From: Paenibacillus sp. FSL K6-1096 | GTDB taxonomy: Bacteria > Bacillota > Bacilli > Paenibacillales > Paenibacillaceae | Direction of reading: 5' to 3' | Assembly: GCF_037977055.1 (NCBI RefSeq) | Contig: NZ_CP150274.1 | Span: 372,001 to 436,000 of the forward strand | DNA length: 64,000 bases | Part shown: one piece after another, positions 36,006-46,177 of the stretch | Position numbering within the stretch: the first letter of the stretch is position 1 | Layout: each line of letters begins with the position of its first letter | Translations under genes and position numbers: made by a program | The notes under the pieces: model-generated | The model's input: the letters and a program-made list of their open reading frames with translations, nothing else | What the model was told of the DNA's origin: nothing | The model's database searches: none

Positions 36006-37175
36006 CTACTTTAAAGGGTAATTGCTGGCCATTCGCTCAAAAGCCTCTTGCAATAGTGCCCTGGGAGCACCGAGATTCAGGCGAATAAATCCTTCGCCAT
36101 CCACGCCAAAGGACGAACCAAAACTGACGCTAACCCGGCTCTTTTTTTGAATCCATTCCAATAAATCGCTTTCATTCCTGCTAAGAGCCGTACAATCTAC
36201 CCACATAAGGTAGGTTCCTTCTGCTTTCACGATTTTCAGTTCAGGCATATGCTCAGCAAAAAAATCTTCCGTAAATGAAATATTGTCCGTAATATAAGAT
36301 CGAAGCTTGTTGAGCCAATCATCACACTCCGTATAAGCCTCTTCCAAAGCAGGGATGGAAAAAAAAGTAGGATTATGAATACCAGCTTGTCGTAACCCAA
36401 GTTTAAATCGCTCTCTTAACTGCATATTGGGGATCACAATATTAGCGATTTCAAGACTTGCTAAGTTAAAGGTTTTACCTGGCGAAGTGCAAATAATGGA
36501 ACGCTCCGCAATCTGCTCTGATAATTTCGCGATAATTGTATGCTCATGTCCTTCATGAATAAAATCAGCATGAATATCATCCGATACGAGCAGTGCATCA
36601 TAACGAATACAGAGCTCGGCTATACGTTCCAATTCCGCTTTTGTCCATACACGCCCTGTCGGATTATGTGGAGAGATTAACAGAACAATCTTGACCCCTG
36701 CACTCATTTGGCGCTCCATATCATCAAAGTCGATTTGATATCGTCCATCTCTAAGCAGCAGTCGGCTTTCCACTAGTTTTCTGTGATTAATCTCAACAGC
36801 ATTGGCGATAGGTTGATATGCCGGAGTATGTATCAAAATCCGGTCACCAGGTTCTGTGAATCTTTCGATTATAATCGATACGGCCTGTACAATACGCGGG
36901 CAGAACACAATCCATTCTTGAGGCACATCCCATCTGTAAGCTTTATCAAGCCAATGCTGTACGACCTTATAATACGGAGGGAACGCATCTGTATATCCGT
37001 AGATTCCGTGCCGCGCCATCTCGCTCACCTTATTCACGACTTGAGGAGGCGCTTGGATATCCATATCCGCAACAGAGAGAACGATCATATCGTCCCCCAA
37101 ACTGTTCACAACCCCGTCCCACTTCGCGCTATTGGTACCTACTCTGCTAATCACTTGATCAAAGTTATAGCTCAT
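36006..37175 (-). CDS. PatB/MalY-type cystathionine beta-lyase
   Basis: PLP-dependent C-S lyase of 389 residues. The MalY/PatB hallmarks are the early DMDIQAPPQV block, the SPHNPTGRVWTKAEL loop, SDDIHADFIHEGH and the PLP lysine in TSPGKTFNLASL. Such enzymes cleave cystathionine, cysteine or related thioethers to pyruvate, ammonia and a thiol by way of 2-aminoacrylate. The ATG at 37175 is preferred because AAGAAGGTGAG precedes it. It lies between a YheO-type regulator and nhaC in one likely operon. Confidence 0.9.
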   Translation of the reverse strand: MSYNFDQVISRVGTNSAKWDGVVNSLGDDMIVLSVADMDIQAPPQVVNKVSEMARHGIYGYTDAFPPYYKVVQHWLDKAYRWDVPQEWIVFCPRIVQAVSIIIERFTEPGDRILIHTPAYQPIANAVEINHRKLVESRLLLRDGRYQIDFDDMERQMSAGVKIVLLISPHNPTGRVWTKAELERIAELCIRYDALLVSDDIHADFIHEGHEHTIIAKLSEQIAERSIICTSPGKTFNLASLEIANIVIPNMQLRERFKLGLRQAGIHNPTFFSIPALEEAYTECDDWLNKLRSYITDNISFTEDFFAEHMPELKIVKAEGTYLMWVDCTALSRNESDLLEWIQKKSRVSVSFGSSFGVDGEGFIRLNLGAPRALLQEAFERMASNYPLK

Positions 37176-37211
37176 GTATCTCACCTTCTTGTTTTCCATC
37201 TGGATTTCTGT

Positions 37212-37895
37212 TTATTTCAGCTTTTGTAAATAGCGATATACCGTAGGTTCAGATATTGATAAAGAAGTTGCAACCTGGGAAACGCCGCCTTTCAGTAAGA
37301 AAACTCCAAGCTCGTTTAATTCGCGGACAACTTCAATCTTCTCCTGCGATGACAAACGTTCCGGCGAAATTTTTAATTTGCCAATAACCGAAGTTATCAT
37401 ATGCTGCAGCAGATCATCTGCATTTCCCTGCAGATACTCCGTTGTTTGCTTTTCTTCCTTCGACTTTTCAACAGCAGCAACAGGCATTACATACGGGTTA
37501 GTTCCTCCTTGTAAAATATGTTGAACCCATTCAGCCGCTACTTCCATATGAGTAACGTCTATATTCAGGCAGAGCAGACCAACCAGCTTATTCTGATCAT
37601 TCTTTATATAGTAGGTAGACGATCGGAAACTCTGATCGAATTTGCCTGACGCTTTATAGTTGGCTATATACTGTTCCTCATGATAAGCTTCCGATTTGAG
37701 AATTTTCAAAACAAGGTCAGTGGATGCATCACCTACTTCACGTCCGCTAATATAACCGTTCTCAATAAAAACAATTGAGTGCTCCGGATCACTGATATCA
37801 TGTACAACAACTTCACATTTAGGTCCTATAATTGCCGCAATAAATGAAGCGATCGGAAAAAATCTCTCAAGATACTGCCAATTCTCACTCCTCAT
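37212..37895 (-). CDS. YheO/DauR-type PAS-HTH transcriptional regulator
   Basis: Protein of 227 residues. An N-terminal PAS-like YheO domain (residues 5-115, with GPKCEVVVHDISDPEHSIVFIENGYISGRE) is followed by a C-terminal helix-turn-helix (about 180-225, GGVSQVATSLSISEPTVYRYLQKL). Relatives regulate amino acid degradation, such as DauR for D-arginine. The ATG at 37895 follows GAGAGGGGG. It is the first gene of the lyase/NhaC/RidA cluster and is the likely local regulator. Confidence 0.88.
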   Translation of the reverse strand: MRSENWQYLERFFPIASFIAAIIGPKCEVVVHDISDPEHSIVFIENGYISGREVGDASTDLVLKILKSEAYHEEQYIANYKASGKFDQSFRSSTYYIKNDQNKLVGLLCLNIDVTHMEVAAEWVQHILQGGTNPYVMPVAAVEKSKEEKQTTEYLQGNADDLLQHMITSVIGKLKISPERLSSQEKIEVVRELNELGVFLLKGGVSQVATSLSISEPTVYRYLQKLK

Positions 37896-38021
37896 CAATT
37901 TGAATCCCCCTCTCTCATTCAACAATGTTTTTTTATTTTTTAAATAATAAATTATTATCTTGATAAGAGATTATCACAACTATAAAACGATTTCAACTTT
38001 TTTTGTAAATGATCTTCGTTT

Positions 38022-38073
38022 AAATAAAAAAGCCGCTAAAATAGCGACTTCAATGGGAATATGTTCTTCTCCC
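38022..38073 (-). repeat. 52-base repeat with terminator hairpin, copy A
   Basis: This 52-base segment recurs at 40333-40384 with three differences. It holds, on the minus strand, the hairpin GTCGCTA/TAGCGGC followed by TTTTTTATTT, so it can act as a terminator. The sequence on the far side of the hairpin is also conserved, so it is more than a shared hairpin. Confidence 0.8.
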
Positions 38074-38152
38074 TCGACAGCGGGCTTGGGGATATCAACT
38101 CGATAGCACCGCACATGCTGGCTGCCACAGTAACTCCCTTCCATGGACGAGC

Positions 38153-38299
38153 TCATCGAATTAATGGATCATTGCGCTGGCCCAAGACAAAGATAGCTAA
38201 AAGCATAACCCCCGAACATATCCATTCGAAAATTATGCTTCTTTCCATATGGCTAAGCATCATCTTAATATAATCAATCCAAGATAAATTTGCGGTCAT
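38153..38299 (-). CDS. Possible small membrane protein, 48 residues
   Basis: Frame beginning MTANLSWIDYIKMML with one hydrophobic stretch (FEWICSGVMLLAIFVLG) and a charged end. GGTAAGGA lies very close to the ATG, a weak ribosome site. It precedes repeat copy A, whose hairpin could end its transcript. It may equally be a remnant in this decayed tract. Confidence 0.3.
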   Translation of the reverse strand: MTANLSWIDYIKMMLSHMERSIIFEWICSGVMLLAIFVLGQRNDPLIR

Positions 38300-38451
38300 G
38301 TCCTTACCATAGCTTAATGTTTAATTTCAATATGTCAAAAAAGTAACGTCTAACATGTTTAAACTCCATATCAACTGAAACGAGTACCACTCATGTTTCT
38401 TACTCCTGCCGTTGCGCTCGTAAGGTTTGTAGTTGTTGTAAATTGCAAGAG

Positions 38452-38753
38452 CTAGGAATGAAACCTTATTGTAGCTCCAGCATCACCCCATTTGGTGTAC
38501 TTCAACTGGCTAATACCCCCATTTTCCGTCGTGAACAGGATAATATCACAATCGAAGCTCCAGTCATCTTCCACAACCACTAAGATCTGCATAACATAAT
38601 CAATTTTCACCATCTGACCTTCTATAATAGGGGTCCTACATTGGACTTAATCGAGTTCGTTGCTGTCAATGCAAGATTCTGAAACGTTGGCCGACTGTCA
38701 ACAAACAGCGATGAAACTGCCGGAGCTGCTGTCGCTCCGGTTGCCTGTGGCTC
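38452..38753 (-). pseudogene. Relic of a collagen-like spore-surface protein
   Basis: On the minus strand the frame reads ATGATAAPAVSSLFVDSRP and on through TFQNLALTATNSIKSNVGP, then stops. A second frame continues with IIEGQMVKIDYVMQILVV and ends at 38452. The first part resembles the end of a Gly-X-Thr collagen tract and the start of a C-terminal domain common in Paenibacillus collagen-like proteins as I remember them. The frameshift and lack of an N-terminus mark it as decayed. It lies beside an intact collagen-like gene. From 38754 to 38944 nothing is seen. Confidence 0.55.
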
Positions 38754-38944
38754 CTAACGGACATCCACAGCCTTCATATTACGTATACTATTTATTCGAT
38801 TTCCCTTATACTCTTTAAGCTGTAATGAGGTACGCCTGCTTATTTTCTATTTAGTTTCCAGGTTTATTACTTACTTTATCGAGCTATACCGAATTGTGAC
38901 AGTAAGGATACTTTTTCCCTTGTTGAAACTACTAAAGGCTCATA

Positions 38945-40147
<1,203 letters not shown>

Positions 40148-40332
40148 TCAGCTCCTGTCGGTGAATTGAGCTCATCTAATATGAATATGCATCATACTAG
40201 AAATCGTGAAATACAAGTTGCCCGTTTAAGTTCAAGAATGGGTTGAATGACCGTGTCCTGACTTCTCCTACACAAGACCATGTTGATAAAACATCTGAAG
40301 TCGAGAGCCAGATCATGGTTCTGCTCCCTGTA

Positions 40333-40384
40333 AAATAAAAAAGCCGCTAAAATAGCGACCTCAATGGGATTATGTTCTTGTCCC
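40333..40384 (-). repeat. 52-base repeat with terminator hairpin, copy B
   Basis: Second copy of the segment at 38022-38073, same orientation, 49 of 52 bases identical. Its edge coincides with the point where the MFS gene fragment loses family similarity, so the repeat marks a rearrangement junction. Confidence 0.8.
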
Positions 40385-40386
40385 AT

Positions 40387-40940
40387 GACCCCGTACCATC
40401 CGTGTAAAGCTGCGGTGGAAACTGGTTAAGTCCGTTCGTCTGTGATGCCATCATAATCATTGAAACACCAATCATCATTAGAATATGAACACTGATTATG
40501 AAGATAACTGTCGAACTCAGACTTACCGTTGAGAACATCCATAGTGCAATAGAAACCAAAACAAAACCTGGTAGGACGATCCATTTCGGTCCGAATTTAT
40601 CAAACAATTTCCCAACAACCGGAGCTAGAACACCGTTTAATGCACTCGCTGGTAATAGAATTAAACCTGTCCTAAGCGTTGAAAAAGCCAAGGCTGTTTG
40701 CAAATACATCGGAAGAACAGGCATTGTAGATAGAATGATCATAAAGCACAGACCGACCAATAGTGATCCAATGGCAAACATTGGGTGCTTAAAAACACGC
40801 AAATCAAGTAGCGGTTTTGTCATTTTCAACTGGCGAATAGGTCCAACATTAGAAATGTTTTGTAATCCTTCTTGGTTGTTTCAAAATCCGTACCTGTTAA
40901 TGCTGAAGCTTGAAAAGTTCCACTCCTCTATTTCTCTCAT
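40387..40940 (-). pseudogene. Decayed DHA2-type MFS drug transporter
   Basis: The main frame from 40829 encodes a fragment of an EmrB/LmrB-like 14-segment transporter: MTKPLLDLRVFKHPMFA, GKLFDKFGPKW, then NQFPPQLYTDGT, after which similarity ends at repeat copy B. A start at 40940 with AGGAGGTC before it leads into a short frame ending in TGA, so the N-terminal half has been deleted. The 5' control region appears intact (operator at 40973-40997), but the product cannot function. Confidence 0.75.
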
Positions 40941-40972
40941 GTTTTTATATAGACCTCCTATATAATTTAGAC

Positions 40973-40997
40973 AGACAATGATTAATAATCATTGTCT
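40973..40997. promoter_or_regulatory. Perfect palindromic operator before the MFS relic
   Basis: AGACAATGATT, three bases, then its exact complement. The 25-base palindrome lies about 33 bases upstream of the relic's start codon, typical of a TetR-family operator controlling a drug efflux gene. No TetR gene is adjacent. Bases 40998-41111 hold nothing recognisable. Confidence 0.6.
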
Positions 40998-41111
40998 TGG
41001 ATCTATCCATTTATGATTGGAAAATCGCAGGAACATGACTGGCTGCTCGGCGAATTGCTCTTGAACTGCCCTCGACTACCGACATAATAGCCCCTTCAAT
41101 TATTCGGAGAT

Positions 41112-41527
41112 ACCAAGATCATCAAATCAGAGAGAACGATTAAAATATCCCAATCATTAGCTAATGATTTAAAGTATCACCTAGATTGGAAAAAACAGAA
41201 TAAAGGGGGTTTTAGGGAAACGATATCATCTCGACCTTGATCTAGTGTTATGCAGAGAAGACGGTAAATATATGCCGAAATCATCCTTGTTCAATGCTAT
41301 CTCTCGGATACTAGACCGAAGCGACCTCCCCTCCCTCCCCATTCATTCACTCCGACATACCTGTGCTGTTACTTGAGGCTGGAGCAAATATGAAATTCGT
41401 ACAAGAGCAATTAGGCCACGGCAGCATTCAAATTACGTCGGATGTATATGCTCACATTTCTTCTAAAATCCAGAAAAACAACATGGGCAAGTTTGAAGTA
41501 TTCACTAAAGGTATTCTTCAAAATTAA
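41112..41527 (+). pseudogene. Broken phage-type tyrosine integrase
   Basis: The plus strand reads IIKSERTIKISQSLANDLKYH, then in another frame LVLCREDGKYMPKSSLFNAIS, then HSLRHTCAV and, after a further frameshift, LEAGANMKFVQEQLGHGSIQITSDVYAHIS to a stop at 41527. These pieces are the C-terminal catalytic domain of a phage integrase, including HxxR, GHGS and the nucleophile Tyr. At least two frameshifts and the missing N-terminal domain show it is dead. It marks past integration in this tract. Confidence 0.85.
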
Positions 41528-41588
41528 AATTTTTATGGGCATTTTGTGGGAACTCTCGTATTATTTGAATTTATAATGCTTTGCCTAC

Positions 41589-41622
41589 AAAAAGAAAAAC
41601 CCTCACGCCAGGTGGCGCAGGG
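41589..41622 (-). terminator. Terminator after the P-loop kinase gene
   Basis: On the minus strand CCCTGCGCC and GGCGTGAGGG pair around ACCT, followed by TTTTTCTTTTT. It is about 60 bases past the stop. Confidence 0.85.
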
Positions 41623-41683
41623 GATTCGGGGATTAGTACAACGTGATATATTGTTCGCGTTCCCATTGGTGGACTTGTGTGCG

Positions 41684-42184
41684 TTACAAGTTCCCCTCAA
41701 CAATCATATGGAGGAACTCTTTTATGATGAGATCGATCTCCTTGCCGTTCGTATTCAGTTTTTTCGTATTCATTTCTTTGTAATTCTCTAACCGTTTGAT
41801 GCTATTTTCAATTTGACTCTCGCTTCTCGCATCCTGACGCATACGCTTTACCAAATTTTCTTCAGAACACATTAACGTAACTTTTATTAGTTGATATTCC
41901 TTTCCTATTAACCCTGCAAGAATTTCATCTAATATACTTTCCTTATGAATCACCCAAGAGAAGAAGACATACTCAAACATCGAATTTTCAAGGTACTGAT
42001 TTAGTATATAATGGATGTTATTCATTACCATCAATTTGTTTTCTTCCGTAACATTCCACGGGTTCATTTGCCAGCACCAATCACCATCAAGCCATACTGA
42101 ATTTTGTAATTCTTTGTATACCTCACTGACAATTGTACTTTTTCCGACTCCCATAGTCCCATTTACGATCACGAGCTTTTTCAT
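41684..42184 (-). CDS. P-loop nucleotide kinase-like protein
   Basis: Protein of 166 residues. The Walker A motif NGTMGVGKST at residues 8-17 starts a small AAA/kinase fold. WLDGDWCWQMNPW and a later RMRQDARSE lid region resemble the broad AAA_33/zeta-toxin-like and tunicamycin-resistance kinase group. The substrate is unknown. The gene is markedly more AT-rich than its neighbours and lies beside an integrase relic, so horizontal acquisition is likely. ATG with CAGGGGAGGG upstream; terminator downstream. Confidence 0.75.
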   Translation of the reverse strand: MKKLVIVNGTMGVGKSTIVSEVYKELQNSVWLDGDWCWQMNPWNVTEENKLMVMNNIHYILNQYLENSMFEYVFFSWVIHKESILDEILAGLIGKEYQLIKVTLMCSEENLVKRMRQDARSESQIENSIKRLENYKEMNTKKLNTNGKEIDLIIKEFLHMIVEGNL

Positions 42185-42319
42185 AATACCCTCCCCTGAA
42201 TGATTATTTGGCTGTCTAAAATAGAATACCTAAAACAAATTCTCTAGACTACATTACTTCGAATCCCCGCTGCCACCCGGGCATAGGATAGATTATTACA
42301 GACGAAAGTGGGAATACAC

Positions 42320-42493
42320 ATGTCCAAAAACAAACGCGGTAAAGCCCTCTGGCGCATGCCTTCCAGGGCAAGAGGCACCTGTCCGGTCTGCGGCAGTACC
42401 CGGATTAAACTGCTTTATTTGGGTAAGGATCCGGCGGGAAAGCAGCTTGCCGTCTGCAAGAAATGTGACGGCAAGCAGCAAAAAGCGGTATGA
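42320..42493 (+). CDS. Small zinc-ribbon protein
   Basis: Basic protein of 57 residues with two zinc-knuckle pairs, CPVCG and CKKC, about 27 residues apart, giving a likely treble-clef or zinc ribbon. It begins MSKNKRGKALWRMPSRARG. The ATG at 42320 is preferred to a GTG four codons earlier. It resembles ribosomal-protein-like zinc ribbons in size and charge, but no specific function is visible. Shares a terminator with the convergent SgrR-type gene. Confidence 0.7.
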   Translation: MSKNKRGKALWRMPSRARGTCPVCGSTRIKLLYLGKDPAGKQLAVCKKCDGKQQKAV

Positions 42494-42523
42494 GTCAGGC
42501 TTAGGCGCCAACTGTACAACATG

Positions 42524-42570
42524 CAAAGAAACGGCTTGCCCTTCCTCTTAGGAGAGCAGCCGTTTCTTTG
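42524..42570. terminator. Bidirectional terminator
   Basis: A perfect 13-bp stem (CAAAGAAACGGCT with its complement) lies between two convergent genes. The pairing strands provide T-rich ends in both directions. Confidence 0.85.
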
Positions 42571-42573
42571 TAC

Positions 42574-44364
42574 CTACTGAAATTCCGGTTTCACCCACAG
42601 CTTGGAGATATCCAGGAATCCGAAGGCTCCGACCTCAAGCCCGAACAGGCTCTGGCTAAATTGCGCCTGCTTGTTCATATGACAGCCGTATAGCACCCAA
42701 CAGTTCGCGCGCAGCTTGTCTTCTGCCAGATTCAGCAGCTCTGCTCTCTCCCCCTCCGTTAGCCGGCTGAAAGGCGCCAATATCTCAGCTAATGCTAACT
42801 TCTGGCTGTCCAGCAGCAGATCATGCAGATAATTGGATTCGTTGTGGAAGTAATTAATCATTCCCCATTGCCAGTCGTCCTCAAGCACTTCTTCGCAGAT
42901 GAAGAGATCCGCATGGTCAATCAGCTCTGGCAGATCATATTCGGTTACCGGATACAGCTCAAGCTTCAGTCCAATCTTCCTGCTGCGTTCCAGCAGCCAT
43001 AGAGCCTCATCTTGCTCCTCTTTGCGGGTGCGGTAAGCCAGCTTCACCTCTTCCCCCCGGTATCCGCCTGCCTGCAGCAGCGCCTTGGCCTCCTCCAAAA
43101 GAGGTTCTGTGAACAGATGCCCGCTGCTCCGCCAGGGAAGGAAGCTGTCTGCCGGCAGACTCCGGCTCCCTCCCAGCTCCCGGATCAGGGCAAGCGGGCT
43201 ATAGAGGATTCTCAGCGCCTGACGGATAGCCAGCTGATGATGCACCCCTGCTCTTCTGAAGTTGAACAAAATGTAGCGGCAGCCGAGCGAAGGATATTCA
43301 ATGCTGTGGCCTTGAACCTCCTCCGCAGCGGTAAGCCCCCCTTGCCCTTGGCCAGTGCTGGCATCCTTAAGCTGGTACTGGCGGACGCTTGAGGCTAAGT
43401 GCGGCAAATACCAGATCTCGACCCGGTCCAGCAACGGACGGATTCCATAGTAGAAATCAAATGCGCCAAGCACCAGCACATCTGAGCTCAGATCGAGCAC
43501 TTGATAAGGCCCTGTTCCGACCGGATGCTGTGAGAAATCGGCATCATAAGGCAGAATAGACATATAGATCGAGCTGAACAGATGGAGGAAGAATAGATTA
43601 GGCTGCCGGAGATCGAAGCGGATGCGGTAATCACTTTCCAGCTCCACATGTGCAATGTCCTTGAAGTGACAGGCCGCAGGACTCCCAAAGTTAATTAGAC
43701 GCTGCAAGGTCTCTTTAACATCCCGTGAGGTCATCATCCGGCCATGGTGGAATCTTACGCCTTTGCGCAGATAGAACAGATAACTGGTGCGGCTCTCGTT
43801 GTACTCCCACGTATGGGCAAGCCCCGGCTGAAATACTCTGCTCTGCGCATCATAGGTAATTAATGTGCTGCAAATGTGTCCAAGCAGATACGTCTCGAAT
43901 GCCGTATACACGGTCGCCGGGTCCAGCTTCTCCATTGAGCGGTTACGGGAGATGCGCAGTACCTCCTGGCCGGATGCCGAGTCCGGCTCACTCCGCAGGC
44001 CCATCTGCTTATCAAGCACCGCCAGCAGGCGATCCTTCAGCGGCTCACTCACTGGATATTCAGCCATCAGTTGGGTGGCGCTTTTCATATTACCTTTGCT
44101 GACCATATCCTGAAACAGCTCCTCCAGCACCTCATCCCGTCCGCGCAGTAAAGTTAGCTGTGAATAGTTACCTCTTCCTCTGCCGGGAACCCATTCGATC
44201 AGGGCTTGTTCCTCCAGCCTGCGCAGGATGAACTTCACATTGCGCGGAGTGCAGCATAGGATGCCGGTCAATTGCTCAATCGTTACCGGAATCGGCTGCT
44301 GGATTGAATAACTCTGGGCCAGCGCCGCAGCCAGACAGAGATAATGTGTGCTGCTGGTGTCCAT
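42574..44364 (-). CDS. SgrR-type regulator with solute-binding domain
   Basis: Protein of 596 residues. The N-terminal SgrR-type winged helix spans about residues 1-115 (LTGILCCTPRNVKFILRRLEEQALIEWVPGRGRG). The remainder is an SBP_bac_5 (oligopeptide/nickel-binding-like) domain used as a ligand sensor, with no signal peptide. In enterobacteria SgrR responds to sugar-phosphate stress. In Bacilli such proteins are paired with MFS exporters, as here, where a divergent MFS gene starts 150 bases away. ATG with AAAGGAGC upstream. Confidence 0.88.
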   Translation of the reverse strand: MDTSSTHYLCLAAALAQSYSIQQPIPVTIEQLTGILCCTPRNVKFILRRLEEQALIEWVPGRGRGNYSQLTLLRGRDEVLEELFQDMVSKGNMKSATQLMAEYPVSEPLKDRLLAVLDKQMGLRSEPDSASGQEVLRISRNRSMEKLDPATVYTAFETYLLGHICSTLITYDAQSRVFQPGLAHTWEYNESRTSYLFYLRKGVRFHHGRMMTSRDVKETLQRLINFGSPAACHFKDIAHVELESDYRIRFDLRQPNLFFLHLFSSIYMSILPYDADFSQHPVGTGPYQVLDLSSDVLVLGAFDFYYGIRPLLDRVEIWYLPHLASSVRQYQLKDASTGQGQGGLTAAEEVQGHSIEYPSLGCRYILFNFRRAGVHHQLAIRQALRILYSPLALIRELGGSRSLPADSFLPWRSSGHLFTEPLLEEAKALLQAGGYRGEEVKLAYRTRKEEQDEALWLLERSRKIGLKLELYPVTEYDLPELIDHADLFICEEVLEDDWQWGMINYFHNESNYLHDLLLDSQKLALAEILAPFSRLTEGERAELLNLAEDKLRANCWVLYGCHMNKQAQFSQSLFGLEVGAFGFLDISKLWVKPEFQ

Positions 44365-44515
44365 ATCTCGTTGCTCCTTTGTAAAGGTGAAAAGTCTCGG
44401 GTGAATCTTACACTTTTATTTCCCCCTTTGATCTATACAATTATACCTAATAGTCCGGCAACAAGCATTAACGCCGTTAACCAAATTCAACATCTGCTAG
44501 GAGACTCTGACGACT

Positions 44516-45757
44516 ATGAAACAACATCTGCGGCACATTCATCCACTGGCCTGGACCATCATCATCGGGACGATGTTCGGGCGGCTCGTAACTTCGATGA
44601 GCATTCCTTTTCTATCCATTTATCTGACTCAGGTACTTGGCGCTTCCGCCACTCAGACCGGATTCACGGTAGCTGTCAGCTCGCTGGCCGGGGTGCTAAT
44701 CAGCTTCTACGGCGGTTATATCTCTGATATCATTGGGCGCAGAATTGTGATGCTGGTGTCGGTCTTCGGCTGGGCATGCGTATTCTTCGGCTTCTCGGCA
44801 GCGCAGCATATCTGGGTCTTCTTCCTGGTGAACACGCTGAACGGGCTGTGCCGGGCTGTATTTGAACCGACCTCGCGGGCGCTGCTATCGGATATTACGC
44901 CTCCAGATCAGAAGCTGCTGGTCTTCAATCTGCGGTATGCAGCGGTGAACCTGGGTGTAGTGTTCGGCCCGATTATCGGCCTCCAGCTCGGCTCTGCCAA
45001 GTCCACCTTCCCGTTCCTGATCGCAGGAGTGGTCTATGTGGCCTATGGTATTGTATTGTTCCTGCAATTCTCGGTTCACCGTGCCAGCCTGCCGGTCCAT
45101 GGAGAGGCCCGGACGCCAAAGCTGCTTGAAGCGCTCGCTACGACCGGCCGGGACAAAGTCTTTCTGCCCGTGCTGCTGGGAACGATCTTCTGCGTACTGG
45201 GCTACGGCCACTTCAGTTCTACCCTGGCGCAGTATCTGGCGATGAATACGCATTTCAGTAATGGAGGCAAGGTCTTCTCCTACATGCTGTCGCTCAATGC
45301 TGTGACAGTGCTGGTTGTGCAATACCCGCTTGTGCGTATATTCAGCCGCTTTCAGCCGCTCGTTCCGCTGATTCTAGGCAACGCCTGTGTCGCGCTTAGT
45401 CTGCTATTGTTCGGCCTGCCCGGCGGAGTCCCGCTGCTGATGTTCGGCGTCGTGCTCTTCACTGTCGGAGAGGTCCTGCTCTTCACTATGATGGATATGC
45501 TGATCGACCGGATTGCCAAGCCGGAATGGAAAGGTACCTATTTCGGCACGATCGGCTTCAACAACCTCGGCAACGTCATGGCGCCGATCCTGGGCGGGCT
45601 GCTGCTCGACCAGTTCGGGGCCGGAAATGGCCCTGCTGTGTTCGTACCGCTGGCGTTGACCACGGCGTTTGGTCTGCCATTCCTGATTACTGCGCATAAA
45701 AGACTCCGCATCCGCGAGGCCGCTGAAGCCAATGTGACCCGGCAGGTTGGCGCTTGA
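44516..45757 (+). CDS. MFS transporter paired with SgrR-type regulator
   Basis: Major facilitator of 413 residues with twelve predicted membrane segments. Motif A-like sequence is GGYISDIIGRR after segment 2, and SRALLSDITPP follows segment 4. The divergent SgrR-type gene suggests it is the regulated target, comparable to the SgrR/SetA pairing that exports sugars in Escherichia coli. A drug or sugar substrate cannot be decided. The AGGAG ribosome site is 12 bases before the ATG. A terminator follows. Confidence 0.87.
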   Translation: MKQHLRHIHPLAWTIIIGTMFGRLVTSMSIPFLSIYLTQVLGASATQTGFTVAVSSLAGVLISFYGGYISDIIGRRIVMLVSVFGWACVFFGFSAAQHIWVFFLVNTLNGLCRAVFEPTSRALLSDITPPDQKLLVFNLRYAAVNLGVVFGPIIGLQLGSAKSTFPFLIAGVVYVAYGIVLFLQFSVHRASLPVHGEARTPKLLEALATTGRDKVFLPVLLGTIFCVLGYGHFSSTLAQYLAMNTHFSNGGKVFSYMLSLNAVTVLVVQYPLVRIFSRFQPLVPLILGNACVALSLLLFGLPGGVPLLMFGVVLFTVGEVLLFTMMDMLIDRIAKPEWKGTYFGTIGFNNLGNVMAPILGGLLLDQFGAGNGPAVFVPLALTTAFGLPFLITAHKRLRIREAAEANVTRQVGA

Positions 45758-45773
45758 GACGTTAAAACACATG

Positions 45774-45815
45774 AATACCCCCAGACCTGCTGTAAGCTGG
45801 TTTGGGGTATTTTAT
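45774..45815 (+). terminator. Terminator after the MFS gene
   Basis: AATACCCC pairs with GGGGTATT and is followed by TTTATTT. The interior (CCAGACCTGC) is shared with a hairpin at 54237-54273, and both lie just left of a dif-like site. Confidence 0.8.
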
Positions 45816-45854
45816 TTGCGCTTATAATTGTCTTCAATTTATATAATCGTGATT

Positions 45855-45882
45855 TGTTAACATAATATTTTTTATGTCACCG
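45855..45882 (+). repeat. dif-like site, copy 2
   Basis: Left arm TGTTAACATAA, core TATTTT, right arm TTATGTCACCG. The left arm is conserved with one change. The right arm keeps only TTATGT. It lies in a gene-free stretch between the MFS terminator and a 51-base tandem repeat. Confidence 0.65.
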
Positions 45883-45935
45883 AAGAAACGAATAATACAT
45901 TCCACTAGCAGCACCTACTATCACACCAATATATT

Positions 45936-46127
45936 GTATTCACTTTTTCGCATACATTCGGCCAACCAACCCTCACCCAGCGCATTGTATTCGGTTTTTC
46001 ACATACATTCGGACCATGCGCCATCACAGAGCCTAATGTGTTCGGTTTTCCGAATACATTCAGACCATTCCCCTTCACAGAGACCAATCTGTTCGGTTTT
46101 TCGCATACCTTCGGTCTGTGTCCCGGG
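45936..46127. repeat. 51-base tandem repeat, about 3.75 units
   Basis: Units begin at 45936, 45987, 46038 and 46089, each around the block GTATTCGGTTTTTC then CATACATTCGG, with 60-85 percent similarity. The period is 17 codons, so both strands stay open. The plus frame would give repeats like CSVFRIHSDHSPSQ, but it starts inside dif-like copy 2 without a ribosome site. I consider the tract non-coding. Confidence 0.8.
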
Positions 46128-46177
46128 AAACGGGGGATACTCCTGCTCCTCGTGGTTCACCTACCACCCCGTTCAGC

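Noticed and set aside
40192..40386. 64-codon minus-strand frame beginning MGQEHNPIEVAIL.
   Set aside because: Overlaps repeat copy B, including its terminator hairpin; no ribosome site.
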